Positions 41,598 to 50,827 of a stretch of 64,000 bases of DNA are shown one piece after another. This DNA comes from Actinomadura flavalba DSM 45200 (lineage in GTDB: Bacteria; Actinomycetota; Actinomycetes; Streptosporangiales; Streptosporangiaceae). The stretch is from contig NZ_KB894094.1 in NCBI RefSeq assembly GCF_000374305.1, positions 1 through 64,000 of the forward strand. The letters run 5' to 3'. Position 1 is the stretch's first letter. Each line of letters opens with the position of its first letter. A model generated the notes under the pieces. The model had not been told where the DNA came from. It saw nothing but the letters and a program-made list of their open reading frames with translations, and searched no databases. Made by a program: the position numbers and the translations under genes.

Positions 41598-42905
41598 GTG
41601 AGCGTGTCGGGTGAGGGGCGGGCGCGGTGGGTCGCCGTCGTGTGTGCCGTGGTGTTGTTCGTGGCCGTGGGAGTCGTGCTGGTGATCACGACGCCTTGGG
41701 ATCCGCTGCCGGGAGTGGCCGGGGTGTCCGTTGATCCGGGGCGGGACTTCACCGCCGCGCAGATCGAGCGGGCGCGGGAGTTCGACGCGGCGCTCGCGCC
41801 CGCCGCGTACGGCGGGCTGGTCGTGGGGCTCGCGCTCGTGCTGGTGCTCGGATTGACGCCGCTCGGGGCGCGGTTCGTCGGATGGGTCACAGCGCGGGTG
41901 CCGCGGTGGCCGCTGCGGGTGGCGGTCGCCGCGCTCGCGCTGGCCGTCGTGCTGCGCGTCGCGGCGCTGCCGTTCCGGGTGTGGAGTTCGTCCGTGCTGC
42001 GCCGGTACGGGCTGACGACGCAGTCGTGGACGTCCTGGTTCGGTGACCAGGCCCGCTCGCTGGCCGTCACCTGGGTGCTGTGGACGATCGTGCTGCTGCT
42101 GCTCGTCCTGCTGCTGCGGCGGTTCCCGCGCTACTGGTGGACGGGCGCCGCGCTCGGCGGGTTCCTGCTCGTCGTCGCGGGGTCGTTCGCCTACCCGGTC
42201 GTCGTCGAGCCGGTGTTCAACGACTTCAAGCCGCTGCCCGCCGGGGCGCTGCGCTCCGACCTGCTCGCGATGGCCGACCGCGACGGCGTCCCCGTCCGGG
42301 AGGTCCTGGTCGCCGACGCGTCCCGCCGCACCACGACGCTCAACGCCTACGTCTCCGGGTTCGGCTCGACCCGGCGCATCGTCGTCTACGACACGCTGCT
42401 GGCCTCGCCGCCCGAGCGGGTGCGCTCGATCGTCGCGCACGAACTCGGCCACGCCGCGCGCGGCGACGTCCTGTACGGCACCCTGCTCGGCGCGCTCGGC
42501 GTCGCCGGGGCCATGTGCCTGCTGGGCGCGCTCCTGACGTCACCGCGCCTCCTGCGCCGCGCGGGCCTGGACCCCGGCGGCGAGGGCGCCGCGACGCCCC
42601 GCGCGGCGGCCCTCGTCCTCGCGCTCGTGACGGTCGGCACGCAGGTGTCCGCGCCGGTGCAGAACCTCGTCAGCCGCCGCATCGAGGCCCGCGCCGACGT
42701 GCACGCGCTCGACCTCACCCGCGACCCGGCCACGTTCGCCGCGATGCAGCGCGAGCTGGCCCGCCGCAACATCTCCGACCTCGACCCCGACCCGCTCGAA
42801 CGCCTCCTGTGGAGCACCCACCCCTCGTCCCCCGAGCGCATCGCCCTCGCCCGCGCCTGGGCGCGGCACCACGGCGCGCCGGAGCCCCCGCCCGGCGCCC
42901 CCTGA
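41598..42905 (+). CDS. M48-family (Ste24-like) membrane metalloprotease
   Basis: A 435-residue integral membrane protease with about five to six helices. The zinc site is in VRSIVAHELGHAARGDVLYG, with the third ligand Glu in RRIEARADVHALDL. The C-terminal RLLWSTHPSSPERIALA is the M48 signature THPS. These enzymes clip or degrade membrane proteins at the cytosolic side. Start GTG at 41598 with GGGAGGAAG upstream. It ends in a strong bidirectional terminator shared with the convergent L,D-transpeptidase. Confidence 0.9.
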   Translation: MSVSGEGRARWVAVVCAVVLFVAVGVVLVITTPWDPLPGVAGVSVDPGRDFTAAQIERAREFDAALAPAAYGGLVVGLALVLVLGLTPLGARFVGWVTARVPRWPLRVAVAALALAVVLRVAALPFRVWSSSVLRRYGLTTQSWTSWFGDQARSLAVTWVLWTIVLLLLVLLLRRFPRYWWTGAALGGFLLVVAGSFAYPVVVEPVFNDFKPLPAGALRSDLLAMADRDGVPVREVLVADASRRTTTLNAYVSGFGSTRRIVVYDTLLASPPERVRSIVAHELGHAARGDVLYGTLLGALGVAGAMCLLGALLTSPRLLRRAGLDPGGEGAATPRAAALVLALVTVGTQVSAPVQNLVSRRIEARADVHALDLTRDPATFAAMQRELARRNISDLDPDPLERLLWSTHPSSPERIALARAWARHHGAPEPPPGAP

Positions 42906-42917
42906 CGCCGGGAACGG

Positions 42918-42952
42918 CTCCGCCCCCGCCCGGGACACGGGCGGGGGCGGAG
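42918..42952. terminator. Bidirectional terminator between convergent genes
   Basis: A perfect 15-bp stem (42918-42932 with 42938-42952) with a 5-nt GGACA loop. Confidence 0.85.
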
Positions 42953-42963
42953 AGCGTGCGGCG

Positions 42964-44199
42964 TCAGGACGCGGGCGCGGCGATGTCCCCGGTCGGGCCG
43001 ATGTGCTGCGAGCGCTTGAGCGCGCTGCCGCCGACCCAGTCCTTCCAGGAGAGCTGCCAGTAGCCCCAGCCGTTCTCCGGCTCCAGCTCGCGGCTCGTGC
43101 CGGTGATCTTGACCGGGTCGCCCCGGTGGGAGAACTTGTAGAACCACGACGCGTTGGACGGGCTCATGTTGAGGCAGCCGTGGCTCACGTTGCTGTTGCC
43201 CTGCGAGCCGACCGACCACGGCGCGCTGTGCACGTACTCGCCGCTGTCGGAGATGCGCACCGCCGAGTACACCGTCTGGCGGTAGTAGCCCGCGCAGCCC
43301 GGGCCGCAGCCCACCGTCGAGGAGTCCATGATGACGGGGCTGGCCTTCTCCATCGTGAGATGGTTCCCGTTCGTCGTCGTGTACTTGCGGACGTCGCCGC
43401 GGCCCATGCTCACCGGGATCGTGCGCACGGTCTTGCCGTTCTTCTTGACGACCATCGTGTGGTTGTCCTCGTCGGCCTTGGACACGTGCGCGTCGCCGAC
43501 GCGGAACCGCACCGTCTGGTTCTTGCCGCCCCAGTGGTTCTTCGTCATCCGCACGCCGGCCAGGTGGGCGCGGAACTCGACGTCGGTGCGGGCGGGCCAG
43601 TGCTGCTTGGTGCGGAAGACGACCTGCTGGTCGCCGAACCAGTGCCAGGCGCCCTCCACCGGCTTCTCCGAGCGGACCTCCAGCGCCTGCTCGACGGCCG
43701 CGCGCGCGGTGACCGGGCGATCGAACTGGAGGATGATCGGGATGCCGACGCCGACGGTCTCCTTGTCGAAGGGCGCCTCCAGCGTGGTCGCGACCGTCCG
43801 GGCGACCTTCGCCGTCGTGAACCGGTTCGTCGCGGTACGGGTCTTGCCGTCCTTGCCGAGGCCCGTCGCCGTCACCGTGTACTCGGCGCCGGGCGTGAGC
43901 GACCAGCGCGACTTCCACTGCGACCGGTCGGCGCTGAGCGCCCCCTCGACCGCCTCGCCCTTCGTGGTGACCGTGACGTTCTCCACCGTGCCGTTCCTGG
44001 CCTGCACCGTGATCGGCCGGTCGGGCCGGTATGCGCCGCCCGCCCCCTCGGCCGGGGACATCGCCAGTTCCAGGGCGTTCTGCCCCATCGGCGCGTCCTG
44101 CCCCGAACATCCGGCCGCCGCCGCCGCGATGGCCGCCCCGATCGCCACCACGCGGACCAGCCGGCCGCGATTCCCTGCTGCTGAAACGCCGCCCCGCAC
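42964..44199 (-). CDS. L,D-transpeptidase lipoprotein (LdtMt2-like)
   Basis: A 411-residue enzyme making 3-3 crosslinks in peptidoglycan. N-terminal lipoprotein signal ends AAAAAGCSGQD; two Ig-like domains follow (about 45-250), then the YkuD catalytic domain with SVGSQGNSNVSHGCLNMS, whose His and Cys are the active site, and a short C-terminal subdomain (WGYWQLSWKDWVGGSALK). The architecture is that of mycobacterial LdtMt2. The start is set at GTG 44199 because GGGGGAG lies 6 nt upstream; a TTG two codons earlier is less likely. Confidence 0.93.
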   Translation of the reverse strand: MRGGVSAAGNRGRLVRVVAIGAAIAAAAAGCSGQDAPMGQNALELAMSPAEGAGGAYRPDRPITVQARNGTVENVTVTTKGEAVEGALSADRSQWKSRWSLTPGAEYTVTATGLGKDGKTRTATNRFTTAKVARTVATTLEAPFDKETVGVGIPIILQFDRPVTARAAVEQALEVRSEKPVEGAWHWFGDQQVVFRTKQHWPARTDVEFRAHLAGVRMTKNHWGGKNQTVRFRVGDAHVSKADEDNHTMVVKKNGKTVRTIPVSMGRGDVRKYTTTNGNHLTMEKASPVIMDSSTVGCGPGCAGYYRQTVYSAVRISDSGEYVHSAPWSVGSQGNSNVSHGCLNMSPSNASWFYKFSHRGDPVKITGTSRELEPENGWGYWQLSWKDWVGGSALKRSQHIGPTGDIAAPAS

Positions 44200-44476
44200 C
44201 GTCAACTCCCCCGGTCATCACTGTGTGCAGTCAAGCGTGCCCAGTATGAAGCCGGACGACCCCGCCCCCACCACGAAACGCCGAAGCGATAGGCGTGTCT
44301 TTAATGTGCCGGATTTTGGCCGTTGTTTACGGGTGCTGCATTTGCCACGCACAGGGCTTCCCCGTCCGGACATGACCGGACACGCACCGGCGGGACACGC
44401 CGTCCCGTCCGCCGGTGAAACGCCGCGAGGCCCCGCCTCCGGAACGGAGACGGGGCCTCGCGGGCGTGCGACGTGA
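44200..44476. other. Intergenic region between ldt and ctaF
   Basis: No gene is seen. It contains an AT-richer stretch (44300-44350) upstream of the L,D-transpeptidase gene that is the probable promoter area, and the ctaF terminator hairpin (44424-44440 with 44446-44462, one mismatch in 17 bp). Confidence 0.6.
44424..44462 (-). terminator. Terminator of the ctaC-ctaD-ctaF operon
   Basis: A 17-bp stem with one mismatch and a 5-nt loop lies 14 bases past the ctaF stop. Confidence 0.7.
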
Positions 44477-44887
44477 TCAGTGGGCGAAGTGGCCCCGGTA
44501 GTACTCGAAGACCAGGCCGATCGTCGTCATCAGCGCGGCGGCCGCGCCGATGATGGCGAGCCACCAGCCGAAGACGACGCCGAGCGTGATCATCGTGGCG
44601 GACAGGGCGACGTACAGCGGCCACCAGCTATGCGGGCTGAAGAAGCCCAGCTCACCGGCCGCGTCGGAGATGTCGCCCTCGGGGTCGTCCTCGTAGAGGG
44701 GACCGCCGTTCGCCCGCTCCATGCGGCGGACCTGGACGTGGACGTAGAACCCGACCAGGGCGGCGAGGCCGACCGACATCGCGAGCGCGGTGGTGCCGGT
44801 CCACTCACCCGACCACAGCCAGTACACGACCGTGGTGACGAGGAAGAACAGCGCACACCCGTAGAACAGGAACGCCTGGACGCGCAT
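44477..44887 (-). CDS. ctaF: Cytochrome c oxidase subunit IV (actinobacterial type)
   Basis: A 136-residue subunit with four membrane helices (LFYGCALFFLVTTVVYWLW; ALAMSVGLAALVGFYVHV; WWPLYVALSATMITLGVVFG; WLAIIGAAAALMTTIGLVFEYY). The loop RRMERANGGPLYEDDPEGDISDAAGELGFFSPHSWW is a well-conserved actinobacterial CtaF stretch. It completes the aa3 oxidase. Start ATG at 44887, 3 nt after the ctaD stop. Confidence 0.93.
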   Translation of the reverse strand: MRVQAFLFYGCALFFLVTTVVYWLWSGEWTGTTALAMSVGLAALVGFYVHVQVRRMERANGGPLYEDDPEGDISDAAGELGFFSPHSWWPLYVALSATMITLGVVFGWWLAIIGAAAALMTTIGLVFEYYRGHFAH

Positions 44888-44890
44888 CGG

Positions 44891-46555
44891 CTACTCTCCT
44901 TCCACCCTGGCCAGGTCGCCCTTGACACCCACGTGCGGGTGGTGCAGGTCGAACGCGGGCCGCTCGGAGCGGATCTTCGGGATCGAGTTGAAGTTGTGGC
45001 GCGGGGGCGGGCACGACGTCGCCCACTCCAGCGAGTTCCCGTAGCCCCACGGGTCGTCGACGAGGACCTTCTTGCCCTTCTTCGCCGTGATGTAGACGTT
45101 GTAGAAGAACGGGATCATCGAGATGCCGAGAATGAACGAGAAGATCGTCGAGACCTGGTTCAGCGCGGTGAACTCGTCGGCGTAGTCGGCGTACCGGCGC
45201 GGCATGCCCGCCGCGCCCAGCCAGTGCTGGACGAGGAACGTGCCGTGGAAGCCGATGAACAGCAGCCAGAAGTGCACCTTGCCGAGCCGGTCGTTCAGCA
45301 TCTTGCCGGTGAACTTCGGCCACCAGAAGTAGAACCCGGCGAACATCGCGAACACCACGGTGCCGAACACGACGTAGTGGAAGTGCGCGACGACGAAGTA
45401 GGAGTCCGAGAGCTGGAAGTCCAGCGGCGGGGACGCCAGGATGACGCCGGTCAGGCCGCCGAACAGGAACGTGACCAGGAAGCCGATCGACCAGAGCATC
45501 GGTGACTCGAACGTCAACTGCCCTCGCCAGATCGTGCCGATCCAGTTGAAGAACTTCACACCTGTCGGCACCGCGATCAGGAACGTCATGAACGAGAAGA
45601 ACGGCAGCAGCACCTGGCCGGTCACGTACATGTGGTGGGCCCACACGGTGATGGACAGGCCGGCGATCGCGATGGTCGCGAACACCAGGCTGACGTAGCC
45701 GAACAGCGGCTTGCGGCTGAACACCGGCAGGATCTCGGTCACGATGCCGAAGAAGGGCAACGCGATGATGTACACCTCGGGATGCCCGAAGAACCAGAAC
45801 AGGTGCTGCCACAGCAGCGCGCCGCCGTGCGCGGCGTCGAAGACGTTGGCGCCGAGCTTGCGGTCGGCCTCCAGGGCGAGCAGCGCGGCGGCCAGCACCG
45901 GGAACGCCAGCAGCACCAGGATCGAGGTGAGCAGGATGTTCCAGGTGAAGATCGGCATGCGGAACATCGTCATGCCGGGCGCGCGCATGCACAGGATCGT
46001 GGTGATGAAGTTGACGCCGCCCATGATCGTGCCGAAGCCCGACATGGCCAGGCCCATCACCCACATGTCGCCGCCGACGCCGGGCGAGCGGACCGAGTCC
46101 GACAGCGGCGCGTAGGCGAACCAGCCGAACGACGCGGCGCCGTTCGGGGTGAGGAAGCCCGCGAGGACGATCAGGCTGCCGAACAGGAACAGCCAGTACG
46201 CGAGCATGTTCATGCGCGGGAACGCGACGTCCGGCGCGCCGATCTGCAACGGGACGATGACGTTGCCGAAGCCGATGAACAGCGGCGTCGCGAACATCAG
46301 CAGCATGATCGTGCCGTGCATCGTGAAGAGCTGGTTGAACTGCTCGTTGCTCACGACCTGGAGGCCGGGCTCGTACAGCTCGGCCCGCATCAGCAGCGCC
46401 ATGACGCCGCCGATGAGGAACATGACGAACGAGGTGATCAGGTAGAGGTAACCGATCACCTTGTGGTCGGTGGACGACATCCAGGAGGCGACCAGGCGCC
46501 CCTTGCTCGTCCGCGACGCGGTCACCGCGCTCGGCGCGTCGGCCACGGCGGTCAT
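44891..46555 (-). CDS. ctaD: Cytochrome c oxidase subunit I
   Basis: A 554-residue catalytic subunit with 12 helices. Heme a and a3/CuB ligands are visible: [31 protein letters not shown] (with the His-Tyr crosslink), [10 protein letters not shown] and [12 protein letters not shown]-channel Lys in PTGVKFFNW and D-channel Asp in [12 protein letters not shown] support proton pumping. The ATG at 46555 overlaps the ctaC stop (ATGA). The acidic C-terminal tail is typical. Confidence 0.96.
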   Translation of the reverse strand: MTAVADAPSAVTASRTSKGRLVASWMSSTDHKVIGYLYLITSFVMFLIGGVMALLMRAELYEPGLQVVSNEQFNQLFTMHGTIMLLMFATPLFIGFGNVIVPLQIGAPDVAFPRMNMLAYWLFLFGSLIVLAGFLTPNGAASFGWFAYAPLSDSVRSPGVGGDMWVMGLAMSGFGTIMGGVNFITTILCMRAPGMTMFRMPIFTWNILLTSILVLLAFPVLAAALLALEADRKLGANVFDAAHGGALLWQHLFWFFGHPEVYIIALPFFGIVTEILPVFSRKPLFGYVSLVFATIAIAGLSITVWAHHMYVTGQVLLPFFSFMTFLIAVPTGVKFFNWIGTIWRGQLTFESPMLWSIGFLVTFLFGGLTGVILASPPLDFQLSDSYFVVAHFHYVVFGTVVFAMFAGFYFWWPKFTGKMLNDRLGKVHFWLLFIGFHGTFLVQHWLGAAGMPRRYADYADEFTALNQVSTIFSFILGISMIPFFYNVYITAKKGKKVLVDDPWGYGNSLEWATSCPPPRHNFNSIPKIRSERPAFDLHHPHVGVKGDLARVEGE

Positions 46556-47376
46556 TGGGCACCTCCCGCGTTCTGGGCGTTGGTGATGTAGGTGCGGTAC
46601 TGCTCGGGCGTCACGACGCGGAGCTGGAACAGCATCCGGCTGTGGTCGACGCCGCACAGTTCCGCGCAGCGGCCCTCATAGGTGCCCGTCTTGTTGGCCG
46701 TGAACTCGAACTCGTTGTCCAGGCCGGGCATGAGGTCCTTCTTGTACAGCAGCGCCGGCACCCAGAAGGAATGGATGACGTCGTTGGCGACCAGCTTGAT
46801 CCGGACCTTCTCGCCTGCGGGGACCGTCAGCACGGGCTTGCCGCCGGGGACCGGGTGGTTCGGGTCGACGGGGATGCCGGTGACGGTCGCGATGGTGCGC
46901 GCGTTCTTCGCCGGGCTGTCCTTGTAGTCGAACTGCCAGCTCCACTGGTACCCGGTCACCTCGACGGTGACGGCCGGGTCGTCGGAGAGGGTCTCGACGT
47001 AGTCCTGATCGCGCGCGGTGAAGAAGAAGAGCACCCCGATGATCACGAACGGCACGGCCGTGTACAGGATCTCGATCGGCAGGTTGTAGCGCACCTGCGG
47101 CGGCAGGTCCTCGGTGCGCTTGCGGTGGAACAGCACCGCCCAGATGATCAGTCCCCAGACCAGGACGCCGACGGCGAACGCGGCGATCCAGGAGCCCTGC
47201 CAGAGCGTCAGCATGCGCTCGGCCTGGTCACTGATCGGCTCGGGCATGCCCAGGCGGGACGCCTCACCGCTACACGCGGTGGCGGTCAGCGCGAGCAGGC
47301 CCAGCGCGCCGGCGCTTCGGACTGCGCGGCGACTGCGCACAGGCGTACGCCGCTCCCTAGAGCGGGTCGGACTCAC
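46552..47376 (-). CDS. ctaC: Cytochrome c oxidase subunit II
   Basis: A 274-residue subunit: lipoprotein-type signal ([14 protein letters not shown]), two membrane helices ([40 protein letters not shown]) and an outer cupredoxin domain carrying CuA in [13 protein letters not shown]. In actinobacteria it takes electrons from the diheme QcrC. GTG at 47376 is chosen because GGGGAAGG lies 7 nt upstream and the family starts MSP. Divergent from the NifS-like gene. Confidence 0.94.
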   Translation of the reverse strand: MSPTRSRERRTPVRSRRAVRSAGALGLLALTATACSGEASRLGMPEPISDQAERMLTLWQGSWIAAFAVGVLVWGLIIWAVLFHRKRTEDLPPQVRYNLPIEILYTAVPFVIIGVLFFFTARDQDYVETLSDDPAVTVEVTGYQWSWQFDYKDSPAKNARTIATVTGIPVDPNHPVPGGKPVLTVPAGEKVRIKLVANDVIHSFWVPALLYKKDLMPGLDNEFEFTANKTGTYEGRCAELCGVDHSRMLFQLRVVTPEQYRTYITNAQNAGGAQ

Positions 47377-47496
47377 GGAAATGCCTTCCCCACGGATTTG
47401 AGAGGCCCGGGGTGATCCGGGCGGTGAGATCAGTTGGTACACGTGCGATGGACACATTAGCGCGAGGGTCGCGCGGACCCCCGGTTGGGTGCCGGT

Positions 47497-47502
47497 TAGT
47501 GT
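47497..47502 (+). promoter_or_regulatory. Leaderless-type -10 box of the NifS-like gene
   Basis: TAGTGT ends 6 nt before the GTG at 47509; no ribosome-binding site is present. Confidence 0.45.
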
Positions 47503-47508
47503 TCTGGC

Positions 47509-48654
47509 GTGGCTGATCACGGCGCGATCGGCGCCTACCTGGACGCGGCGTCCACCGAACCCCCGCATCCGGCGGGCCGCGCGGCGCTCGTCGCGGCGCT
47601 GGACGCGGCGTGGGCCGACCCGGCGCGGCTCTACGGTCCCGCGCGGTCGGCGCGGCTGCTGCTGGACCGCGCGCGGGCGCAGGTGGCCGGGGTGCTCGGC
47701 GCCCGCCCGGACGAGGTGGCGTTCACGTCGTCGGGCACGCAGGCCGTGCACCTGGGCGTTCTCGGCGGCCTCGCCGCACGGCGCCGGGCCGGGCGGCACC
47801 TGGTGGTGAGCGCGGTCGAGCACTCCAGCGTGCTGCACGCGGCCGAGCGGCACGAGGCCGACGGCGGTGAGGTGAGCATCGTCGGCGTGAACCGGGAGGG
47901 CCGCGTCGATCCGGCGGAGTTCGCGGCGGCGCTGCGGCCGGACACGGCGCTGGCGTGCCTCCAGTCGGCCAACCACGAGGTCGGGACGGTGCAGCCGGTC
48001 GCGGAGGCGGCGGCGGCGTGCCGGGCGGCGGGCGTCCCGCTGCTGGTGGACGCGGCGCAGTCGGCCGGGCGTGTCGCCGTCCCGGACGGATGGTCGTTTC
48101 TGACGGCGAGCGCCCACAAATGGGGCGGGCCGCCGGGGGTCGGGGTGCTCGTCGTCCGGAAGGGGACGCGGTTCCGCTCGCCGCTTCCGGCGGACGAGCG
48201 CGAGGGACGCCGCGTTCCGGGGTTCGAGAACGTGCCGGCGGCGGCCGGGGCGGCGGCGGCGCTGGCGGCGGTCCACGCGGAGTCGGCCGCCGAGGCGCCG
48301 CGCCTGGCGGCGCTGGTGGACCTGGTCCGGACGACGGTCGCGCGGACGATCGAGGACGTGCAGGTGGTGGGCGATCCCGTTGACCGGCTGCCCCACCTGG
48401 TGACCTTTTCCTGCCTGTATGTGGCGGGTGAGGCGTTGTTGACCGAACTTGACCGGCTGGGATTTGCCGTTTCGTCGGGTAGTTCCTGCACGGCGGATAC
48501 GCTGCGTCCGAGCCATGTTCTGGAAGCGATGGGAGTGATCACCCATGGGAACGTGCGGGTCTCGCTGCCGCGCGGCACGACGCGGGACTCCGTCGACCGT
48601 TTCCTCGGCGCCCTGCCCGGCGTCGTCGCGCGCCTGCGCGAGAACCTGCGCTGA
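47509..48654 (+). CDS. Cysteine desulfurase-like class V aminotransferase
   Basis: A 381-residue PLP enzyme. PLP contacts: FTSSGTQAVHLGVLG, EHSSVLHA, QSANHEVGTVQPV and the Schiff-base lysine in TASAHKWGGPPGVGVL. The active-site Cys loop is VSSGSSCTADTLRPSHVLEAMG, so it should make a persulfide from cysteine. It lies 51 bp upstream of a TusA-like gene on the same strand, a natural sulfur donor-acceptor pair, and is divergent from ctaC. Which pathway it feeds (tRNA thiolation by ThiI, Moco or other) is not shown. Confidence 0.86.
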   Translation: MADHGAIGAYLDAASTEPPHPAGRAALVAALDAAWADPARLYGPARSARLLLDRARAQVAGVLGARPDEVAFTSSGTQAVHLGVLGGLAARRRAGRHLVVSAVEHSSVLHAAERHEADGGEVSIVGVNREGRVDPAEFAAALRPDTALACLQSANHEVGTVQPVAEAAAACRAAGVPLLVDAAQSAGRVAVPDGWSFLTASAHKWGGPPGVGVLVVRKGTRFRSPLPADEREGRRVPGFENVPAAAGAAAALAAVHAESAAEAPRLAALVDLVRTTVARTIEDVQVVGDPVDRLPHLVTFSCLYVAGEALLTELDRLGFAVSSGSSCTADTLRPSHVLEAMGVITHGNVRVSLPRGTTRDSVDRFLGALPGVVARLRENLR

Positions 48655-48705
48655 CCCGGCCGTGCAGCCCGCATGCACGGCCCCGACCGGGAGGCGGACG
48701 TCCGC

Positions 48706-49068
48706 ATGATCTTCAAAGGCCGCGGCAAGCGCGCCGCCGGGCGGCACAGCGGCCGGCGTCCCGCCGAACGGGAGACCGGCCGCCCGGCGCCCGAGCCCGC
48801 CGCCCCGCTCGCCGCACCCGTCCCCGAGTCGGCCGCGGCCCCGGCGCTGGTGATCGACGCGCTGGGCCGCAAATGCCCGATCCCGATCATCATGCTGGCC
48901 GACCGCCTGCGCGAGGTGCCCGTCGGCGCGATCATCGCCGTCCTCGCCGACGACGTCGCCGCCCGCACCGACATCCCCGCCTGGTGCCGCATGAAGTCCC
49001 AGGACTTCGTCCGCGAGGAGACCCTGCCCCAGGGCGGCTGGGGCTTCCACATCCGCCGGACGTACTGA
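48706..49068 (+). CDS. TusA-like sulfur carrier with basic N-terminal extension
   Basis: A 120-residue protein. The first about 50 residues are basic and then Pro/Ala-rich (FKGRGKRAAGRHSGRRPAERE). The TusA domain follows, with the persulfide Cys in DALGRKCPIPIIMLADRLREVPVGAIIAV and the C-terminal KSQDFVREET...GFHIRR. TusA carries sulfur between enzymes. Start ATG at 48706 is preferred over 48673 because GGGAGG lies 11 nt upstream. Transcribed with the desulfurase-like gene; ends in a strong hairpin. Confidence 0.83.
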   Translation: MIFKGRGKRAAGRHSGRRPAERETGRPAPEPAAPLAAPVPESAAAPALVIDALGRKCPIPIIMLADRLREVPVGAIIAVLADDVAARTDIPAWCRMKSQDFVREETLPQGGWGFHIRRTY

Positions 49069-49097
49069 AGGGCCGGGCCACGCGGCCCGGCCCTTCA
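49066..49097. terminator. Bidirectional terminator after tusA-like gene
   Basis: A perfect 14-bp stem (49066-49079 with 49084-49097) with an ACGC loop, including the TGA stop, between convergent genes. Confidence 0.8.
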
Positions 49098-49108
49098 CTA
49101 CGTGTCCG

Positions 49109-50086
49109 TCAGTGCGGGAGGTGGGGGGCGATGTCGGCGGCGGCCTCGTCGCCGTAGGCCGCCTTGAGGCGGGTGAGGAAGCCGTCGCGGGTGAGGGTGT
49201 ACTCCTGCGGTCCGGCGGTCTCCAGGACGTAGGCGGCGATCAGGTTGCCGACCTGGGCGGCGCGCTCCAGCGGGAGGTTCCAGCTCACGCCCGACAGCAG
49301 GCCCGCGCGGAAGGCGTCGCCGCCGCCCGTCGGGTCGACGACGTGGTCGATCACGACGCCGGGGACGTGGACGCCCTCGGCGCCCGCGCGGTCGATCTGG
49401 ACGCCCTTGGCGCCGAGCGTCGTGACGCGGACGCCGACGCGGGACAGGATCTCCTCGTCGGACCAGCCCGTCTTCTCCTCGCAGAGCGCCTTCTCGTACT
49501 CGTTCGTGAACAGGTACGCGGCGCCCTCGACCAGCCGGCGGACCTCGGGTCCGTTCATGCGGGCGAGCTGCTGGGACGGGTCGGCGGCGAACGGGACGCC
49601 GCGCGACCGGCACTCGTCGCTGTGCCGCAGCATCGCCTCGGGGTCGTTCGGGCTGACCAGGACGAGGTCGAGGCCGCCGACGCGGTCGGCGATCGGGCCC
49701 AGCTCGATGTTGCGGGCCTCGCTCATCGCGCCCGCGTAGAACGTGGCGATCTGGTTCTGCTCGGTGTCGGTCGTGCACAGGAACCGGGCGGTGTGCCGCA
49801 GCTCGGACAGGTGCACGGACGCGGTGTCGACGCCGTGCCGGTCCAGCCAGGACCGGTAGTCGGCGAAGTCGGCTCCGGCGGAGCCGACCAGGATCGGGCG
49901 CAGCCCGAGCACGCCCATGCTGAAGCAGATGTTGGCGGCGACGCCGCCGCGCCGGATCTCCAGCTCGTCGGCGAGGAAGGACAGCGAGACCCGGTCGAGC
50001 CGGTCGGCCATGAGCTGGTCGGTGAAACGACCGGGGAAGGTCATCAGGTGGTCGGTGGCGATGGAGCCGGTGACGGCGATGCGCAC
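49109..50086 (-). CDS. adoK: PfkB-family adenosine/carbohydrate kinase
   Basis: A 325-residue ribokinase-fold kinase. It closely follows M. tuberculosis adenosine kinase (Rv2202c): MRIAVTGSIATDHLMTFPGRF, GGVAANICFSMGVLG, GAMSEARNIEL, ADPSQQLARMNG and the catalytic anion-hole motif DPTGGGDAFRAGLLSG. Its position next to the cta genes also matches. It phosphorylates adenosine (or a ribose-like sugar) with ATP. Note Gly-Gly-Gly where Gly-Val-Gly or Gly-Ala-Gly is usual. Confidence 0.87.
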   Translation of the reverse strand: MRIAVTGSIATDHLMTFPGRFTDQLMADRLDRVSLSFLADELEIRRGGVAANICFSMGVLGLRPILVGSAGADFADYRSWLDRHGVDTASVHLSELRHTARFLCTTDTEQNQIATFYAGAMSEARNIELGPIADRVGGLDLVLVSPNDPEAMLRHSDECRSRGVPFAADPSQQLARMNGPEVRRLVEGAAYLFTNEYEKALCEEKTGWSDEEILSRVGVRVTTLGAKGVQIDRAGAEGVHVPGVVIDHVVDPTGGGDAFRAGLLSGVSWNLPLERAAQVGNLIAAYVLETAGPQEYTLTRDGFLTRLKAAYGDEAAADIAPHLPH

Positions 50087-50178
50087 TGCGTCGCTCTCCT
50101 CGTCGGGGAACTGGCGGACACCCCAGCGTACTGCGTCCCCTCCGGCCGCCCCTTCTCGCCGCGTGCCACCGGACGCGC

Positions 50179-50214
50179 GTGAGGGGCGGCCCGCCGAAGC
50201 GGACCGCCCCTCAC
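50179..50214 (-). terminator. Terminator downstream of erpA
   Basis: An 11-bp perfect stem (50179-50189 with 50204-50214) lies just past the stop at 50223 on the minus strand. Confidence 0.65.
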
Positions 50215-50222
50215 GGGTGCTG

Positions 50223-50585
50223 CTAGTTGAACGAGTCGCCGCAGGCGCAGGAGCCCGAGGCGTTCGGGTTGTCGATCGTGAAGCCCTGCTTCTCGATCGA
50301 GTCGACGAAGTCGATCGTGGCGCCGGTGAGGTAGGGGGCGCTCATCCGGTCGACGCGGACGTCGAGGCCGTCGAAGTGCTGGACCTGGTCGCCGTCCATC
50401 TCGCGCTCGTCGAAGAAGAGCTGGTAGATCAGGCCCGAGCAGCCGCCGGGCTGCACGGCGACACGCAGCGCGAGGTCGTCGCGGCCCTCCTGCTCCAGCA
50501 GGCCCTTGGCCTTCTCCGCGGCGTTGTCGGTGAGGACGACACCCTGCTGGGTGGTCTCCTGCGTGGTCTCGCCTGAAACCGTCAT
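50223..50585 (-). CDS. erpA: A-type iron-sulfur cluster insertion protein
   Basis: A 120-residue HesB/IscA protein. The three cluster-binding cysteines are in VQPGGCSGLIYQ and SGSCACGDSFN at the C-terminus. It carries and inserts Fe-S clusters. The ATG at 50585 follows an acceptable purine-rich site. It is divergent from nadA, whose product needs a 4Fe-4S cluster, so shared control is plausible. Confidence 0.92.
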   Translation of the reverse strand: MTVSGETTQETTQQGVVLTDNAAEKAKGLLEQEGRDDLALRVAVQPGGCSGLIYQLFFDEREMDGDQVQHFDGLDVRVDRMSAPYLTGATIDFVDSIEKQGFTIDNPNASGSCACGDSFN

Positions 50586-50779
50586 GTGTTCAGCTCCCGG
50601 GTCTCGCGTGCCGCCTGGGGCGGCGATGTCTCGTGTAGGACGCGTCGGCACGCCTCTTCCTTCGACTCAACGTACCTTGCCGTCGAGCCATTCCGTGTCC
50701 CCGCCAGTGTTTCACGCGAGGTCCGCGACGGCCGGGCGCGGGGGTCTCGGTCGGGCGCATCGCCGGTCGTGTGCGATGA

Positions 50780-50801
50780 TTAGTCGTCAATGCGACGATA
50801 A
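50780..50801. promoter_or_regulatory. Palindromic operator-like site upstream of nadA
   Basis: TCGTC (50784-50788) and GACGA (50794-50798) flank a 5-nt centre, extended outward by TTA and TAA. The site lies 27 bp before the nadA GTG and may overlap its promoter. NAD-biosynthesis genes in actinobacteria are often repressed by NrtR-type regulators; assignment is inference. Confidence 0.35.
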
Positions 50802-50827
50802 GTACCCGTCGCTGGAGGGAGACTCCC

